NCBI RefSeq assembly: GCF_029211185.1
Contig: NZ_JARGDO010000005.1
Span: 1 to 64,000 of the forward strand
Direction: 5' to 3'
Source: Tessaracoccus caeni
GTDB lineage: Bacteria; Actinomycetota; Actinomycetes; Propionibacteriales; Propionibacteriaceae
DNA length: 64,000 bases
The position numbers and the translations under genes are program-made. Below are positions 21,174 through 30,413 of this stretch, one piece after another (position 1 is the stretch's first letter; the number at the start of each line of letters is the position of its first letter). The notes beneath the pieces are model-generated. The model searched no databases. It was not told the DNA's origin and was given only the letters and a program-made list of their open reading frames with translations.

Positions 21174-22316
21174 TCATTCTCCCCCCAGCACCAGGGCCGG
21201 ATCGATGGTGATGATGCGTTTGACGGTCAGGAAGCTGCCCACTCCACTGACGACGGCGGCGAGCAGCATCGTCACGGGCACTACCCAGACGCTCGCCTGC
21301 AGGCCGAAGTTGAAGACCTCGCGGGTGATCAGGCCGCCGATGGCGATGCCGACCAGCGCGCCGACCAGGCCGCCGAACAGGCCCAGCACGACACCCTCCC
21401 CAATGAACTCGCCGACGAGCTGCCGGCTGGAGGCACCCAATGCCTTCTTCAGCGCCAACTCGGTGGCCCGTTCGCCGACGACGGCGTTCATCGTCGTGGT
21501 GACGCTGATCAACGTGAGCGCGCCGATCACCAGGCTGACGATCCAGATCAGGGAGCGCAGCGTGAGGAGAACCCCCGACTCGGAGCGCGTGATGCGTTTA
21601 ATCACCTGCGCGTGCACCGACTCGTCGGCCGCGTCGATCGTGGTGGCGATCGACTCCAGCTCGCCCTCGTTCGCCAGCAGCGAGTACTCGACCATGTCGA
21701 TCCGGCCGTCGGCGGGCGAGGCCGCCTCGAGGTCATCGAGGGACATCAGCAGCATGGTGTCCTCGGGGCCGCCGGTGCGCAGCAGGCCTGAGACCGTCAT
21801 GGTGGTCGGCTGGGAGTCGACCCCCTCCTCCACCTGCGCGATCAGTGCGATCTGATCGCCCACCTCGAAGCCATAGCGCTTCTCTAGATCCCGTCCGACG
21901 AGCACCTCGCCCGGCCGATCGGGCACCTCGCCGTCGACGCTCCAGTAAGGCCGCATCGCGGTGGCCAGCGCGAAGTCGGTGGCCATGGCGGGCATGGGCT
22001 GCTGGTTGTAGAGCAGGTTGTCCTGGCGGTACGGCGCGTGCCCGACGACGGAGACGTCCGCCGCAGTCAGGGCCGCGTTGATCGTGGCCACGTCGTCGAG
22101 GTGCACCGTCTTGGTGCCGGCCGGCGAAACGACGAGGTTGGCGCCGTAGGAGCGCAGCTCGCGGGCCATCTCCGCGGGCACGGTGTAGGTGATGATCGCG
22201 AGCGTGGACAGCGTCGCCGCCCCGACGACGATCGACAGCGAGGCGATGACGACTCGGGAGATCCGGCGGATGAAGGCCTTGGTGATCATCCGCACATACA
22301 TCCTGGCGCGTGTCAT
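21174..22316 (-). CDS. FtsX/MacB-like permease, second copy
   Basis: A 380-residue membrane protein. One N-terminal transmembrane helix (about 20-42) is followed by a large extracytoplasmic MacB_PCD-type domain (45-240; RSYGANLVVSPAG near the membrane) and three C-terminal helices (about 255-375) with the VTTTMNAVVGERATELALKK coupling segment. It is a diverged duplicate of the next upstream gene and very probably forms a heterodimer with it, driven by the adjacent ATPase. The two permease genes are four bases apart. Confidence 0.88.
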   Translation of the reverse strand: MTRARMYVRMITKAFIRRISRVVIASLSIVVGAATLSTLAIITYTVPAEMARELRSYGANLVVSPAGTKTVHLDDVATINAALTAADVSVVGHAPYRQDNLLYNQQPMPAMATDFALATAMRPYWSVDGEVPDRPGEVLVGRDLEKRYGFEVGDQIALIAQVEEGVDSQPTTMTVSGLLRTGGPEDTMLLMSLDDLEAASPADGRIDMVEYSLLANEGELESIATTIDAADESVHAQVIKRITRSESGVLLTLRSLIWIVSLVIGALTLISVTTTMNAVVGERATELALKKALGASSRQLVGEFIGEGVVLGLFGGLVGALVGIAIGGLITREVFNFGLQASVWVVPVTMLLAAVVSGVGSFLTVKRIITIDPALVLGGE

Positions 22317-22320
22317 GCGA

Positions 22321-23601
22321 TCACTTCCCGTGGAGGACGTCGGAGGGCTTGAGCTTCATCAAGGCCCGCAGCGAGGGCAGGGAGCCGGCCAGGATCATCG
22401 AGATCACCAGCACGGCCATCACCGGCAGCACCAGGGGCCGTAGCGTGATCCACGACGAGAACACCATCTGCCCGATGATCTGCGCGAGGCCGACACCCAG
22501 CCCGAAACCCACGACGCCGCCCACCAGGCCCACCACCATCGTCTCCGCCAGGATCAGCAGCACGACGGAGGCGTTGCGCGCGCCGATCGCCTTCAGCAAA
22601 CCGATCTCGGGCGCGCGCTCCATCACGCTGGCCGTCACCAGGTTGGCGATGCCGAGCGCGGATCCCACCATCGCCAGCACGGCGATCAGGCCCATGATCA
22701 GCTGCGTCTTCTCCAGGATCACGCCCTCGGAGTCGGCGATCTGGCGCACCGGCTTGGCCACCGCATCCGTCAGCGCCTCCTCGATCTGATAGGAGATCGA
22801 CGACACGTAGGCCGTGCAGTACCAGGTCTCCCAGTCGGCCACCGACAGGCTGGAGGGGTCACGTTCGGCGCGCTGGGACAGCTCGTTCTCGGGCGTGGTG
22901 ATCGCGCGCACCTCGATCCGGTCCACCTCGCCGGGGCGCGCCGTCAGCTGCTGCGCGGTGGCGAGCGGGGCGTAGATGGTGTCGTCCTCGTCGTCGCCGG
23001 CGTGGAAGATGCCCGCCACCCGCAGCGTCGCGTCGCCCTTGGTACCGGAGACCTGGAACTCGTCGCCGACGGACCAACCCTGCGCCGCCGCGACGTTGGC
23101 GCCGACCATCGCCTGCTGCGGGTCGTCGTCATCGGCCCATACGCCGTCGACGTCCCACCACTCGCGCAGCCGCAGCAGCCCCGTCTCGACGGGTTCGCCG
23201 ATGTCGAGCGTCATGGTGTGGGTGAACCAGGTGCCGCTGAGGGTGACATCGGTGGGCTCCGCCGTGCCGACGCGCACCGTCGTCTTCAGGTAGGGGGCGA
23301 AGTCCTCGAGGTTGTAGGCCCAGAAGATCGACTTCAGCCGGGGAAGTTCGCTCTCCACCAACGCGCCCGTGGGCTCCTCGTCGGTGCCGTAGAGCTCGGA
23401 GACGACGGAGGCGCCCTTGGGTGTCACCTCGATATTCGCGCCGTAGGAGCTCAGCTCCTGCTTCACCTTGTCGCCGATGTCGAGCATCACGGCCATCATC
23501 GACGTGGTCAGCGCCGCGCCGAGGCAGATCGTTACCGCGATCATCACGCGCTTCCCCAGCTGCTGGCGCAGGGCCTTGGAGATCATTCGCAAGAAGAACA
23601 T
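22321..23601 (-). CDS. FtsX/MacB-like permease, first copy
   Basis: A 426-residue protein with the same 1+3 transmembrane plan: an N-terminal helix (about 15-38), the SSYGANIEVTPKG start of the external domain, and three helices after residue 290. The ATG giving MFFLRMISKALRQQ is used because the longer upstream frame runs inside the DUF2318 gene. It starts one base before the end of the preceding gene's neighbourhood, so translation is coupled. A role in the iron system follows from synteny with the P19 locus rather than from any iron motif in the protein. Confidence 0.88.
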   Translation of the reverse strand: MFFLRMISKALRQQLGKRVMIAVTICLGAALTTSMMAVMLDIGDKVKQELSSYGANIEVTPKGASVVSELYGTDEEPTGALVESELPRLKSIFWAYNLEDFAPYLKTTVRVGTAEPTDVTLSGTWFTHTMTLDIGEPVETGLLRLREWWDVDGVWADDDDPQQAMVGANVAAAQGWSVGDEFQVSGTKGDATLRVAGIFHAGDDEDDTIYAPLATAQQLTARPGEVDRIEVRAITTPENELSQRAERDPSSLSVADWETWYCTAYVSSISYQIEEALTDAVAKPVRQIADSEGVILEKTQLIMGLIAVLAMVGSALGIANLVTASVMERAPEIGLLKAIGARNASVVLLILAETMVVGLVGGVVGFGLGVGLAQIIGQMVFSSWITLRPLVLPVMAVLVISMILAGSLPSLRALMKLKPSDVLHGK

Positions 23602-23602
23602 G

Positions 23603-24874
23603 TCAGGCGAACACCCGCGCTTTCTCTTCCAGCTCGTCCACCTGGAACAGCAGCGCGTTCCCGGTGAGCTCGTAGTCGATGGGGATGGGATTGCAGCCAC
23701 CGGGGAAGCCGATGGTCTGGGTGTTCATGATCACGTCGCACTCGCGGCACACCACCTTGCCGTCGCGCTCGTAGTAGCCGCTGGGACCGCAGATCTCGCA
23801 GGCGTCCAGGCCGGTTCCGAACGACGTGGGGTTCTTCTGGATGACGATGAAGCGCACCTCGGTGCCGCCGCTCGACGGGTAGGCGAAGCGGTGGAGGTGA
23901 CCGTCGCTCACCAGCCGCAGGTCGACCTTGACATGGGGCCCGTCGATCACCGATGCCTCGATGGGCGAGAGCTCGGGAACAGCCTCGGCGATCTTCTTGC
24001 CGACGGTGTAGGTGGTGGTCAGCCCGGCGCCGAGCGCGATCGACCAGGCGAGCACGCGTCGTCGCGACACGGCCTCGGCCTTCACCAGGCGATGCTCGGC
24101 GGGCACCGCGTCGGCCGGGGCCTGCCGGCGACGTGTCGCGTAGCTGATCGCCGCCACCGCGACCACCACCACGACGAGCGCGAGCAGGAACACCACGCCG
24201 TTGCGCTGCACCAGCAGCAGGGCGCGGAAGTTGAGGGAACTCTTCGGCAGGAATCGCGCCGTCGAGTACAGCTGATACAGCGGCGGCCACTGTGTGAGCA
24301 GGGCGACGCCCACCACCGTCGTGGTGGCGATCCGGCGAGCCAGCCCGGGCACTCGTCCCAAAGCCATGGCCAGCACGACGCCCGCGGCTGCGGCGACGGC
24401 GACGCCCAGCAGGTAGCCGATCAGGTTGATGAGGGAGTCGCTGGCAAACAGCACCCCGCCCATCGGGACCACCCCGTCGAGCGCGAGATACAGCGGGATG
24501 CCGTAGAAGAAGTGGACCACCAGCAGTGCTGCGACGCTGGTCAGCGTGAGCACGCGGCGGGTGAGGCCGAGGCCATCCGTCGTGACGAGCGGACGCCGGC
24601 CCACCGTCCACACCGCAACCAGGAAGGCCAGCAGGAACAAAACCAAAGCCGTGCCGCCCCACAGGGTGACCAGGGGCAACGAGATGTGGCGGGTGTTGAG
24701 CCGCAGCCAGACGATCACGGCGGCGGCCCCGGCCCCGATCAGGAGGCCTGCCACCGTCATCCGCCCTACGCGCCGGCGTGCGGCCGGCGCGTAGGCGCGG
24801 TTGACGATGAGCGTCGCGGACAGCACGCACAACGGAAGTGCGAGTTGAGCCGCGGTGACGAAGAGCTTCAGCAT
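23603..24874 (-). CDS. DUF2318 membrane protein of the iron operon
   Basis: A 423-residue protein. Residues 1-285 have about eight hydrophobic helices. An extracytoplasmic C-terminal domain (about 300-423) carries three paired cysteine motifs: CEICGPSGYY, VVCRECDV and GFPGGCNPIP, the hallmark of DUF2318 (iron-sulfur or metal-binding). The homologue in Campylobacter P19 loci lies between p19 and the permeases, exactly as here. It could receive electrons or iron from the P19 protein. The cysteine motifs are seen; the redox role is inferred. Confidence 0.87.
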   Translation of the reverse strand: MLKLFVTAAQLALPLCVLSATLIVNRAYAPAARRRVGRMTVAGLLIGAGAAAVIVWLRLNTRHISLPLVTLWGGTALVLFLLAFLVAVWTVGRRPLVTTDGLGLTRRVLTLTSVAALLVVHFFYGIPLYLALDGVVPMGGVLFASDSLINLIGYLLGVAVAAAAGVVLAMALGRVPGLARRIATTTVVGVALLTQWPPLYQLYSTARFLPKSSLNFRALLLVQRNGVVFLLALVVVVVAVAAISYATRRRQAPADAVPAEHRLVKAEAVSRRRVLAWSIALGAGLTTTYTVGKKIAEAVPELSPIEASVIDGPHVKVDLRLVSDGHLHRFAYPSSGGTEVRFIVIQKNPTSFGTGLDACEICGPSGYYERDGKVVCRECDVIMNTQTIGFPGGCNPIPIDYELTGNALLFQVDELEEKARVFA

Positions 24875-24893
24875 GGATGGGGTGTCTACTCCG

Positions 24894-25562
24894 TCAGAGG
24901 AGCTGGCCGGCCCACTCGAAGTTGTCGAAGGTAACCTTCAGCGGCTCGGTCCAGAACCGGCCCTGCACGCCGCTGGTGTCTTTTCCGGTGTGCAGCATGA
25001 AGTCGTCGGCCGGCGACTGGATGGTCAGTTCGACGGTGTAGAGGCCGGGCGCCAGCTTGATGTTGTTGCCGTAGTGAGCGCCGTCGGAGGCGATCATCGG
25101 CATCAGGGTGCCCAGTTCGACGACCTCCCCGGTGGTCTTCTCGGTGAGCTTCGGGGTGATCTTGAGGTACGGCATGAACTGCTCGGCCTCGAAGCCGATC
25201 TCCTTGGCCTTCTCCGTCGTCTTGATGTCGACCTCGAAGTGCATGTCCGACTCGGAGGCCGGCGGCATGGCCATGGTGCCGTGCTCCATGTCGATGGCCT
25301 GGAAGTAGACCGCGTTCACCTCGAGGTAGTCGCCGGCCTGCTGCGGGCCGGAGTCGCCGACCGCCAGTTCATTGATGCCGACGAGATTCGGATCGGCCGG
25401 CTCCTCAGGGTCCGTCGCCTCAGGGGCGGGATCCGACGGGGTGCCCGTGTCGGCGGCAGCAGGCGGGGTGTCGGTGGTGCCAGGTGCCGTGTCCCCGGCG
25501 CATCCGGTCAGCAGGAGCGCGAGCGCGCTTGAGGCGATAGCCGCCTTCCACATGATCTTCAC
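24894..25562 (-). CDS. P19/Tp34-family iron-binding lipoprotein
   Basis: A 222-residue exported lipoprotein: signal peptide with lipobox LLTGC (Cys21), a Pro/Thr/Asp-rich linker to about residue 60, then the P19 (Tp34, FetP) fold. The metal-site region EHGTMAMPPASESDMHFEVD (residues about 93-112) and the later GAHYGN and FMLHTGKDT segments contain the Met, His and acidic ligands of this family, which binds copper and iron at the cell surface. It overlaps the FTR1 stop by four bases. It is the likely donor of ferrous iron to the permease. Confidence 0.9.
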   Translation of the reverse strand: MKIMWKAAIASSALALLLTGCAGDTAPGTTDTPPAAADTGTPSDPAPEATDPEEPADPNLVGINELAVGDSGPQQAGDYLEVNAVYFQAIDMEHGTMAMPPASESDMHFEVDIKTTEKAKEIGFEAEQFMPYLKITPKLTEKTTGEVVELGTLMPMIASDGAHYGNNIKLAPGLYTVELTIQSPADDFMLHTGKDTSGVQGRFWTEPLKVTFDNFEWAGQLL

Positions 25563-27139
25563 TTTGTCTCAACCCTTTCTTCGGTGTTCTTGTTGAGAGG
25601 GGTATCCGCCTTCACGGCGGAAGACTTGCGGAACTGCCACACGGCGAGCGCCACGACGATGACGGCGACGATGCCCTGAGTCACCAGCGTCTCGACCGTC
25701 GGGTACAGGCCCAGCCACTCGACCGTCGGCATGCCGGGCAGCGGCGTGACCTCGAGGATCATGGCGTCCTGCAGTTCCTTCGCCGCGCCGCCGGCCATGG
25801 TGACCGCCAGGATCGACAGCAGCACGGCCATCCAGCGGAAGAACGGGCGCAGCGGCAGCTTGACGCCGAAGAAGCGCACCGCGACGAACAAGGTGGCGAG
25901 CAGCACGACGGCCGTGGCGACGCCGGCCCAGATCAGCAGGTGGTCGCCGGAGGTCTGGGCGGCCCCGAAGACGGGCACGAAGAACAAAATGGTCTCGAAA
26001 CCCTCGCGGGCGACGGCTAAGAAGACGACCGCGAACAGGGCCCAACGCCCGCCGGACTCGGCCTTCTTGTCGATCGTCGCGTTGATGTAGCGGTGCCAGG
26101 CGTCGCCCTCCGACTTGGAGAGGATCCAGGAGCTGATGTAGATCAGCATGGCGACGGCAAGGAAGCCGACGAAGCCCTCGAGGAGTTCCTGGGTCAGGCC
26201 GAGTGCCCCGCTGCTGCTCAGGCTGCTGAACGTCAGGGCGAGCGCGATGCTCATGAGCGCAGCGGCGCCGATGCCGAGGTAGACGCCCCTCAGCTGGTCG
26301 CGTCGGCCGGTCTTGACCACATAGGCGATGACCGCCGCCACCACCAGCAGCGCCTCGACGCCCTCCCGGAGAAGGATCACGAAGGCGGCGACGAAGCCGC
26401 TCCATCCGACGGACTCGCTGGCGCCCAGCGAGTCGAGGGCGACGGCGTCCTCGGTCACCATCTGACCCAGCGTCTCGGCGGTGGCGCGCAGCTCCTCGAT
26501 GGGTGCGCCGTCACGCGCCCCCACCCGAAGGGCGCGGAACTGGGCCTCCACCTGGGCCGCACGCCCGCCGGGCAGGTAGGACAGCGTCGCCTTTTCGAGT
26601 CCGTCGGCCTCGTAGTGCTGGAGGTAGGCCCGGGTGGCCTCCTTCAGCGCGTCGTCGTGCTTTCCCTGCTCGTGCAGCGCCAACGTGTTGTTCGCGGCCT
26701 CGACGATGCTCGCCGCGACCCTCCCCCACCGGTCGGTCACCTCCGGGGCGGTCTGGACTTCTTCGACGTCCGTGGACAGCTGGGTGAGCAGGGCCGCAGT
26801 GAGTTCGTCGATCTCGGCTTGCGGCGCGTCCTCCCGCGAAAGATTGCGCAGTTCGACGATCGCCGTCTGGAAGGCCTTCGCCCGGTCCGCCCCCAGCCGG
26901 TGCTTGATCTCGTCCTCGAGACCCTTCGCCTGGTATTCCTCGTAGTAGGCCTTGCGCAGCGCGGCCTCGACGCCCTTGGCATCGCCGGCCTCATGCAGCG
27001 CCGGCACCTCCTGGACGAGGGACGCCACCGTCTCCGAGATCTCCTGCCACTTCTCGTCGGCCGAGGCCGGAGCGACCGCCGACCAGGCGATCGCCACCGC
27101 AAGGAGCACCGCTCCCAGCCAAGTCAGAATCCGTCGCAT
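25559..27139 (-). CDS. FTR1-family iron permease with N-terminal extracytoplasmic domain (FetM/EfeU type)
   Basis: A 526-residue membrane permease. A signal peptide (1-27) precedes a helical extracytoplasmic region (about 28-240) made of two similar units; YEEYQAKGLEDEI and LQHYEADGLEKA mark the repeat. Seven or so transmembrane helices follow. The two REXXE iron motifs are intact: REGVE near residue 257 and REGFE near 378. It is the first gene of the operon and sits 59 bp from an IdeR/DtxR-type box. In the FetMP model the permease and P19 together take up iron. Confidence 0.93.
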   Translation of the reverse strand: MRRILTWLGAVLLAVAIAWSAVAPASADEKWQEISETVASLVQEVPALHEAGDAKGVEAALRKAYYEEYQAKGLEDEIKHRLGADRAKAFQTAIVELRNLSREDAPQAEIDELTAALLTQLSTDVEEVQTAPEVTDRWGRVAASIVEAANNTLALHEQGKHDDALKEATRAYLQHYEADGLEKATLSYLPGGRAAQVEAQFRALRVGARDGAPIEELRATAETLGQMVTEDAVALDSLGASESVGWSGFVAAFVILLREGVEALLVVAAVIAYVVKTGRRDQLRGVYLGIGAAALMSIALALTFSSLSSSGALGLTQELLEGFVGFLAVAMLIYISSWILSKSEGDAWHRYINATIDKKAESGGRWALFAVVFLAVAREGFETILFFVPVFGAAQTSGDHLLIWAGVATAVVLLATLFVAVRFFGVKLPLRPFFRWMAVLLSILAVTMAGGAAKELQDAMILEVTPLPGMPTVEWLGLYPTVETLVTQGIVAVIVVALAVWQFRKSSAVKADTPLNKNTEERVETK

Positions 27140-27197
27140 CGCGTAGCCACCAATTTTCGTTACCGACCCGTTACCAAACGGGACTACTACAATTTGT

Positions 27198-27212
27198 AGG
27201 CTAGCCTGGCCT
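27198..27212 (-). promoter_or_regulatory. IdeR/DtxR-type iron box
   Basis: AGGCTAGCCTGGCCT matches 12 of the 15 central positions of the consensus AGGTTAGSCTAACCT. It lies 59 bases before the FTR1 start, overlapping the expected promoter. A second small dyad, CTACAA-T-TTGTAG, abuts it at 27187-27199. Iron-dependent repression of the whole eight-gene operon is predicted. Confidence 0.72.
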
Positions 27213-27259
27213 CACCGAGGCTCAGCGACGGGGGTGGCTTAAGACAGCACGTCGTCGTG

Positions 27260-28174
27260 CTACCCGAGGTGTTCAGCAAAGGCCGCCACTTGGTCGGCCA
27301 GATACGACCCGAACCACGCGTCGTCGTTGTGCCCCGCACCGGGGAGGATGACGATCTCGTGCAAGTTGGGCGCGCCCGCTGCCACCTCCTCGCTCTGGGT
27401 TGGCGGAATCAGTTGATCCTCCACCCCCGCCAGGACGAGCAAGGGAGAATCGACGTCGCCAATGCGTCCCATCGTGTCGAAACGATCGCTCAGCAGCCAC
27501 CCGATGGGCAGTCCCACTTGTTCCGTCGCGACGTCGGAGAGCCTGGTGTAGGGCGACCGGAGCACCACGCCGGCGGGTGGGCGCTCCGCAGCCAGAGCCA
27601 CCGCGACACCGGTGCCGATCGACTCCCCCACATACACGGTGCGCTCGGGGGCGAACCCCGCGTCGACGAGGTAGGTGGCGGCTGCTTCCGCGTCGCGAAT
27701 CAGCCCGTCTTCGCTGGGCGAGCCGGGATTGCCGCCGTAGCCGCGATAGTCGACCAGCAGCACGGTGAAGCCGCGGTCGGCCAGCTGCTGCCCCACCTCC
27801 GAGCGCACCAGCCGGTTGCCGCCGTTGCCAGGTAGATAGAGCACGGCCATTCCGTTGGGCGAGGCAGGATCGACACGCCAGGCATTCAACGTCATGCCGT
27901 CGCCGGTGTGCAGTTCCACGTCTTGACCGGACGCGAACCGCGTCGACGCGCTCCCGGGGTCAGTTGTATCCGGGTAGTAGATCAGCGACCGCTGCACTGC
28001 CCACGCCGAACCCAGCAGCGCGACCACCGCGAACGCCGCGGAGGCTCCGACGATCACCGCCGTGGGAACGCGTCCCCGACTCCACGCCGCGAGCACCAAC
28101 GGGAAGAGCACCATCGCCAGCACCAGCACCGCGGCCAACACGAGACCCGGAAGCGACCACGACGCAAATGCCAT
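27260..28174 (-). CDS. Membrane-anchored alpha/beta hydrolase
   Basis: A 304-residue protein. Two N-terminal hydrophobic segments (about 8-30 and 38-60) precede an alpha/beta-hydrolase domain of the ABHD13/BEM46 type. The oxyanion region is YLPGNGGNR, the nucleophile elbow is GESIG (Ser near 178), the acid Asp is in LAGVEDQLIP and the His in GAGHND. The strand order DYRGYGGNPG is typical. The substrate is unknown. It stands alone, with its stop facing the iron operon promoter. Confidence 0.83.
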   Translation of the reverse strand: MAFASWSLPGLVLAAVLVLAMVLFPLVLAAWSRGRVPTAVIVGASAAFAVVALLGSAWAVQRSLIYYPDTTDPGSASTRFASGQDVELHTGDGMTLNAWRVDPASPNGMAVLYLPGNGGNRLVRSEVGQQLADRGFTVLLVDYRGYGGNPGSPSEDGLIRDAEAAATYLVDAGFAPERTVYVGESIGTGVAVALAAERPPAGVVLRSPYTRLSDVATEQVGLPIGWLLSDRFDTMGRIGDVDSPLLVLAGVEDQLIPPTQSEEVAAGAPNLHEIVILPGAGHNDDAWFGSYLADQVAAFAEHLG

Positions 28175-28296
28175 GCCCGAAGGGTACTGCCGCTATCCGA
28201 CACACCGTCCCACAGGCCCATCCGAGGACGACGGCACGGCCAGACCGACATCCACGGCGGAGCTGCGGGAGGCCCCGGGCAAGGAGAGTGACTCGC

Positions 28297-29508
28297 TCAG
28301 GCGTCGGGGTTCTGCGCCCACATGTCGGGGCCGAACACCTCGTAGCGGATCCGCTCGGGGTTGACGCCTCGCGCCAGCAGTTGCTGGCGGGCGGCGTACA
28401 TGAACGGCAGCGGGCCGCACATGAACACGATCGGATTCTCGGGCAGTTCGACGTCGGCGAGGTCCATCAGCCCCGGACGCGCGGGCCGCAGCGTCGGAGC
28501 TTCGTCGGCACCCTCCTCGTACCAGTTCTGGGCGCGAGCATCCGCCATGGAAAGCACCTGGCGGCGCAGCGACGGGTAGAAGGTGTGCGTGTCGTGGCTG
28601 TGATCGGCGTGGAACAGCCGGACGGTGCGATTGGGCTGGCGGCGCGACAGATCCTCGAGGATCGCGGCAACCGGCGTGATCCCGATGCCAGCCGAGATCA
28701 GCACGATGGGGTCGTCGCTATCCTCCAGCACCAGGTCACCACAGGGCTGCGAGAGCTCCAGGACGGTGCCCGGCTTCGCGTTGTCGCCGAGCCAGTTCGA
28801 CACCTGGCCGTCGGGAGCACCGTCGACCCCCTTCACCCGCTTGATCGTCACCCGCAGCGCGTCCCCACGCGGACCCGAGGAGATCGTGTACTGCCGGGGC
28901 TGGCGTGAACCGTCTGGCAGATCGACGGCGATCGCGACGTACTGGCCGGTGGCGTGCCTCGGGGTGTCACCGTCGACGGGAGCCAGCACCAGGCTGAAGA
29001 TGTCGTCGCTCTCCTCGAAGCGCTCCACGACGCGGTAGGTGCGCCACGGATGATCGGGATCGGTTCCACCCAGCGCGTACAGCTTGGCCTCCTCCGCGAT
29101 CAGCGCACAGCCGAACAGCCAGTAGACCTCATCCCAGGCCGCCGCCACCTCGGGCGTGACCGCGTCGCCGAGCACCGCACCCACCGCCTTCATCAGGTGA
29201 TGGCCGACGATCGTGTATTCCTGCGCCTTGATCCCCAGCGACACGTGCTTGTGCGCGATGCGTTGCATGACCGGGGTGAAGTCGGGGGCGTTCGGGTCGA
29301 TCAGGTTCACCGCGTACGCCACGACGGAGGCCGCCAGCGCCTTGGGCTGCTCGCCGATCGCCTGGTTGGCTTTGTTGAACACGCGCATCAGTTCGGGGTG
29401 CGCTGCGAACATGTCGGGGTAGAACGTTCGCGTGATCGTCTCGGCGTTCTCAGCCACGACAGAGGCAGTGGCTTTGACGATGGCCTCAGAGGCGGGGGAC
29501 AACTTCAC
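28297..29508 (-). CDS. hmp: Flavohaemoprotein, nitric oxide dioxygenase
   Basis: Detoxifies nitric oxide to nitrate using O2, NAD(P)H, FAD and haem. The 403-residue protein has a globin domain (1-140) with proximal His in IAHKHVSLGI, a FAD domain (about 150-260; RQYTISSGP) and an NAD domain (GIGITPVAAIL, then FMCGPLPFM). The start is GTG 29508, preceded by AGGAG five bases upstream; the frame continues further without a plausible start. It is single and diverges from the FitAB module. Confidence 0.95.
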   Translation of the reverse strand: MKLSPASEAIVKATASVVAENAETITRTFYPDMFAAHPELMRVFNKANQAIGEQPKALAASVVAYAVNLIDPNAPDFTPVMQRIAHKHVSLGIKAQEYTIVGHHLMKAVGAVLGDAVTPEVAAAWDEVYWLFGCALIAEEAKLYALGGTDPDHPWRTYRVVERFEESDDIFSLVLAPVDGDTPRHATGQYVAIAVDLPDGSRQPRQYTISSGPRGDALRVTIKRVKGVDGAPDGQVSNWLGDNAKPGTVLELSQPCGDLVLEDSDDPIVLISAGIGITPVAAILEDLSRRQPNRTVRLFHADHSHDTHTFYPSLRRQVLSMADARAQNWYEEGADEAPTLRPARPGLMDLADVELPENPIVFMCGPLPFMYAARQQLLARGVNPERIRYEVFGPDMWAQNPDA

Positions 29509-29701
29509 GGGGGCTCCTAAGCAGGCATACGACGGCGTCGTCGAAGGGGTCGGATCGCGCCAGCATAGATGAGTTAGCGCAGGGATTTTGGATTTTCGCA
29601 ACACTCGCCCTGGCGACGGCGTAAGGGTTTTCCACACCCTCATGTGGGCGCATTGTGCACGCATCGTCTGAAACGTAGCCTTGAGCCAGGAGGTGACCAG
29701 C

Positions 29702-29944
29702 ATGGAGACGATGACAATCCAGGATCTTGCCCCGTCCGTCCGCGAACGCATCCGGCAGCGCGCCCTTCGCCACGGGCATTCCATGGAGGCGGAGGTGCGT
29801 GAGATCTTGACTCAAGCCGTCGCCACCGACGGAGAGCCAGAAGGCCTCGCACAGGCGGTGAAGCGAGCCTTTGCCGGAGTAGCCGCCCATGACATCCCAG
29901 ATTTCACAACCAATCGGAGCACCCCCAGGGACATCTCGTTGTGA
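29702..29944 (+). CDS. FitA-type antitoxin
   Basis: An 80-residue protein with an N-terminal ribbon-helix-helix of the FitA/Arc type (TIQDLAPSVRERIRQRA and HGHSMEAEVREIL). The C-terminal tail should wrap the toxin. AGGAGG eight bases before ATG 29702 fixes the start. The stop overlaps the toxin start (GTGA), typical of type II modules. Autorepression by the pair is expected but no operator was identified with confidence. Confidence 0.9.
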   Translation: METMTIQDLAPSVRERIRQRALRHGHSMEAEVREILTQAVATDGEPEGLAQAVKRAFAGVAAHDIPDFTTNRSTPRDISL

Positions 29945-30345
29945 TCGTCCTTGACACCAACGTGCTGTCCTACCTCATGCGTGACGATCCAACAGTCGTT
30001 CGCTGGACGGAGTCACAGCCGCCGCAGGAGTTGCGCATTACCTCTGTCACGAGAGCCGAAGTGCTCGCGGGAATCAAGCAGTTACCTGAGGGTCGACGCA
30101 AAGACGACCTATCCGCACGAGCTAACCGACTCCTTGAGTCCTTGCCCGCTCAAGGTCTCCCGTTCGATGACGAAGCAGCAGACGAGTACGCGTCTCTTCT
30201 CGCGCAACGGCGGACTGAAGGACGCCCGATCAGCCACGAGGACTGCCAGATCCTGGCGATAACAAAGAGCCACGGGGCCATCCTCGCAACACGCGACGCA
30301 AACCTGACCGATTGCGGAGTGGCGATCATTGACCCCTACCGCTGA
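29941..30345 (+). CDS. FitB/VapC-type PIN-domain toxin
   Basis: A 134-residue PIN ribonuclease. Conserved acids are visible in VLDTNVLSYL (Asp5), in TRAEVLAGI (Glu), in SHEDCQILAI and in ATRDANLTDCG, making the usual metal-binding quartet. It starts with GTG overlapping the antitoxin stop. Its class cleaves RNA, often tRNA or rRNA, when the antitoxin is degraded. The module looks intact. Confidence 0.92.
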   Translation: MIVLDTNVLSYLMRDDPTVVRWTESQPPQELRITSVTRAEVLAGIKQLPEGRRKDDLSARANRLLESLPAQGLPFDDEAADEYASLLAQRRTEGRPISHEDCQILAITKSHGAILATRDANLTDCGVAIIDPYR

Positions 30346-30413
30346 GTGACCACCTTCTCGGGCGCACTGCCCTTCACTACATCGATGAGCCGGAGGAACG
30401 CGGAGCTTTCTGG

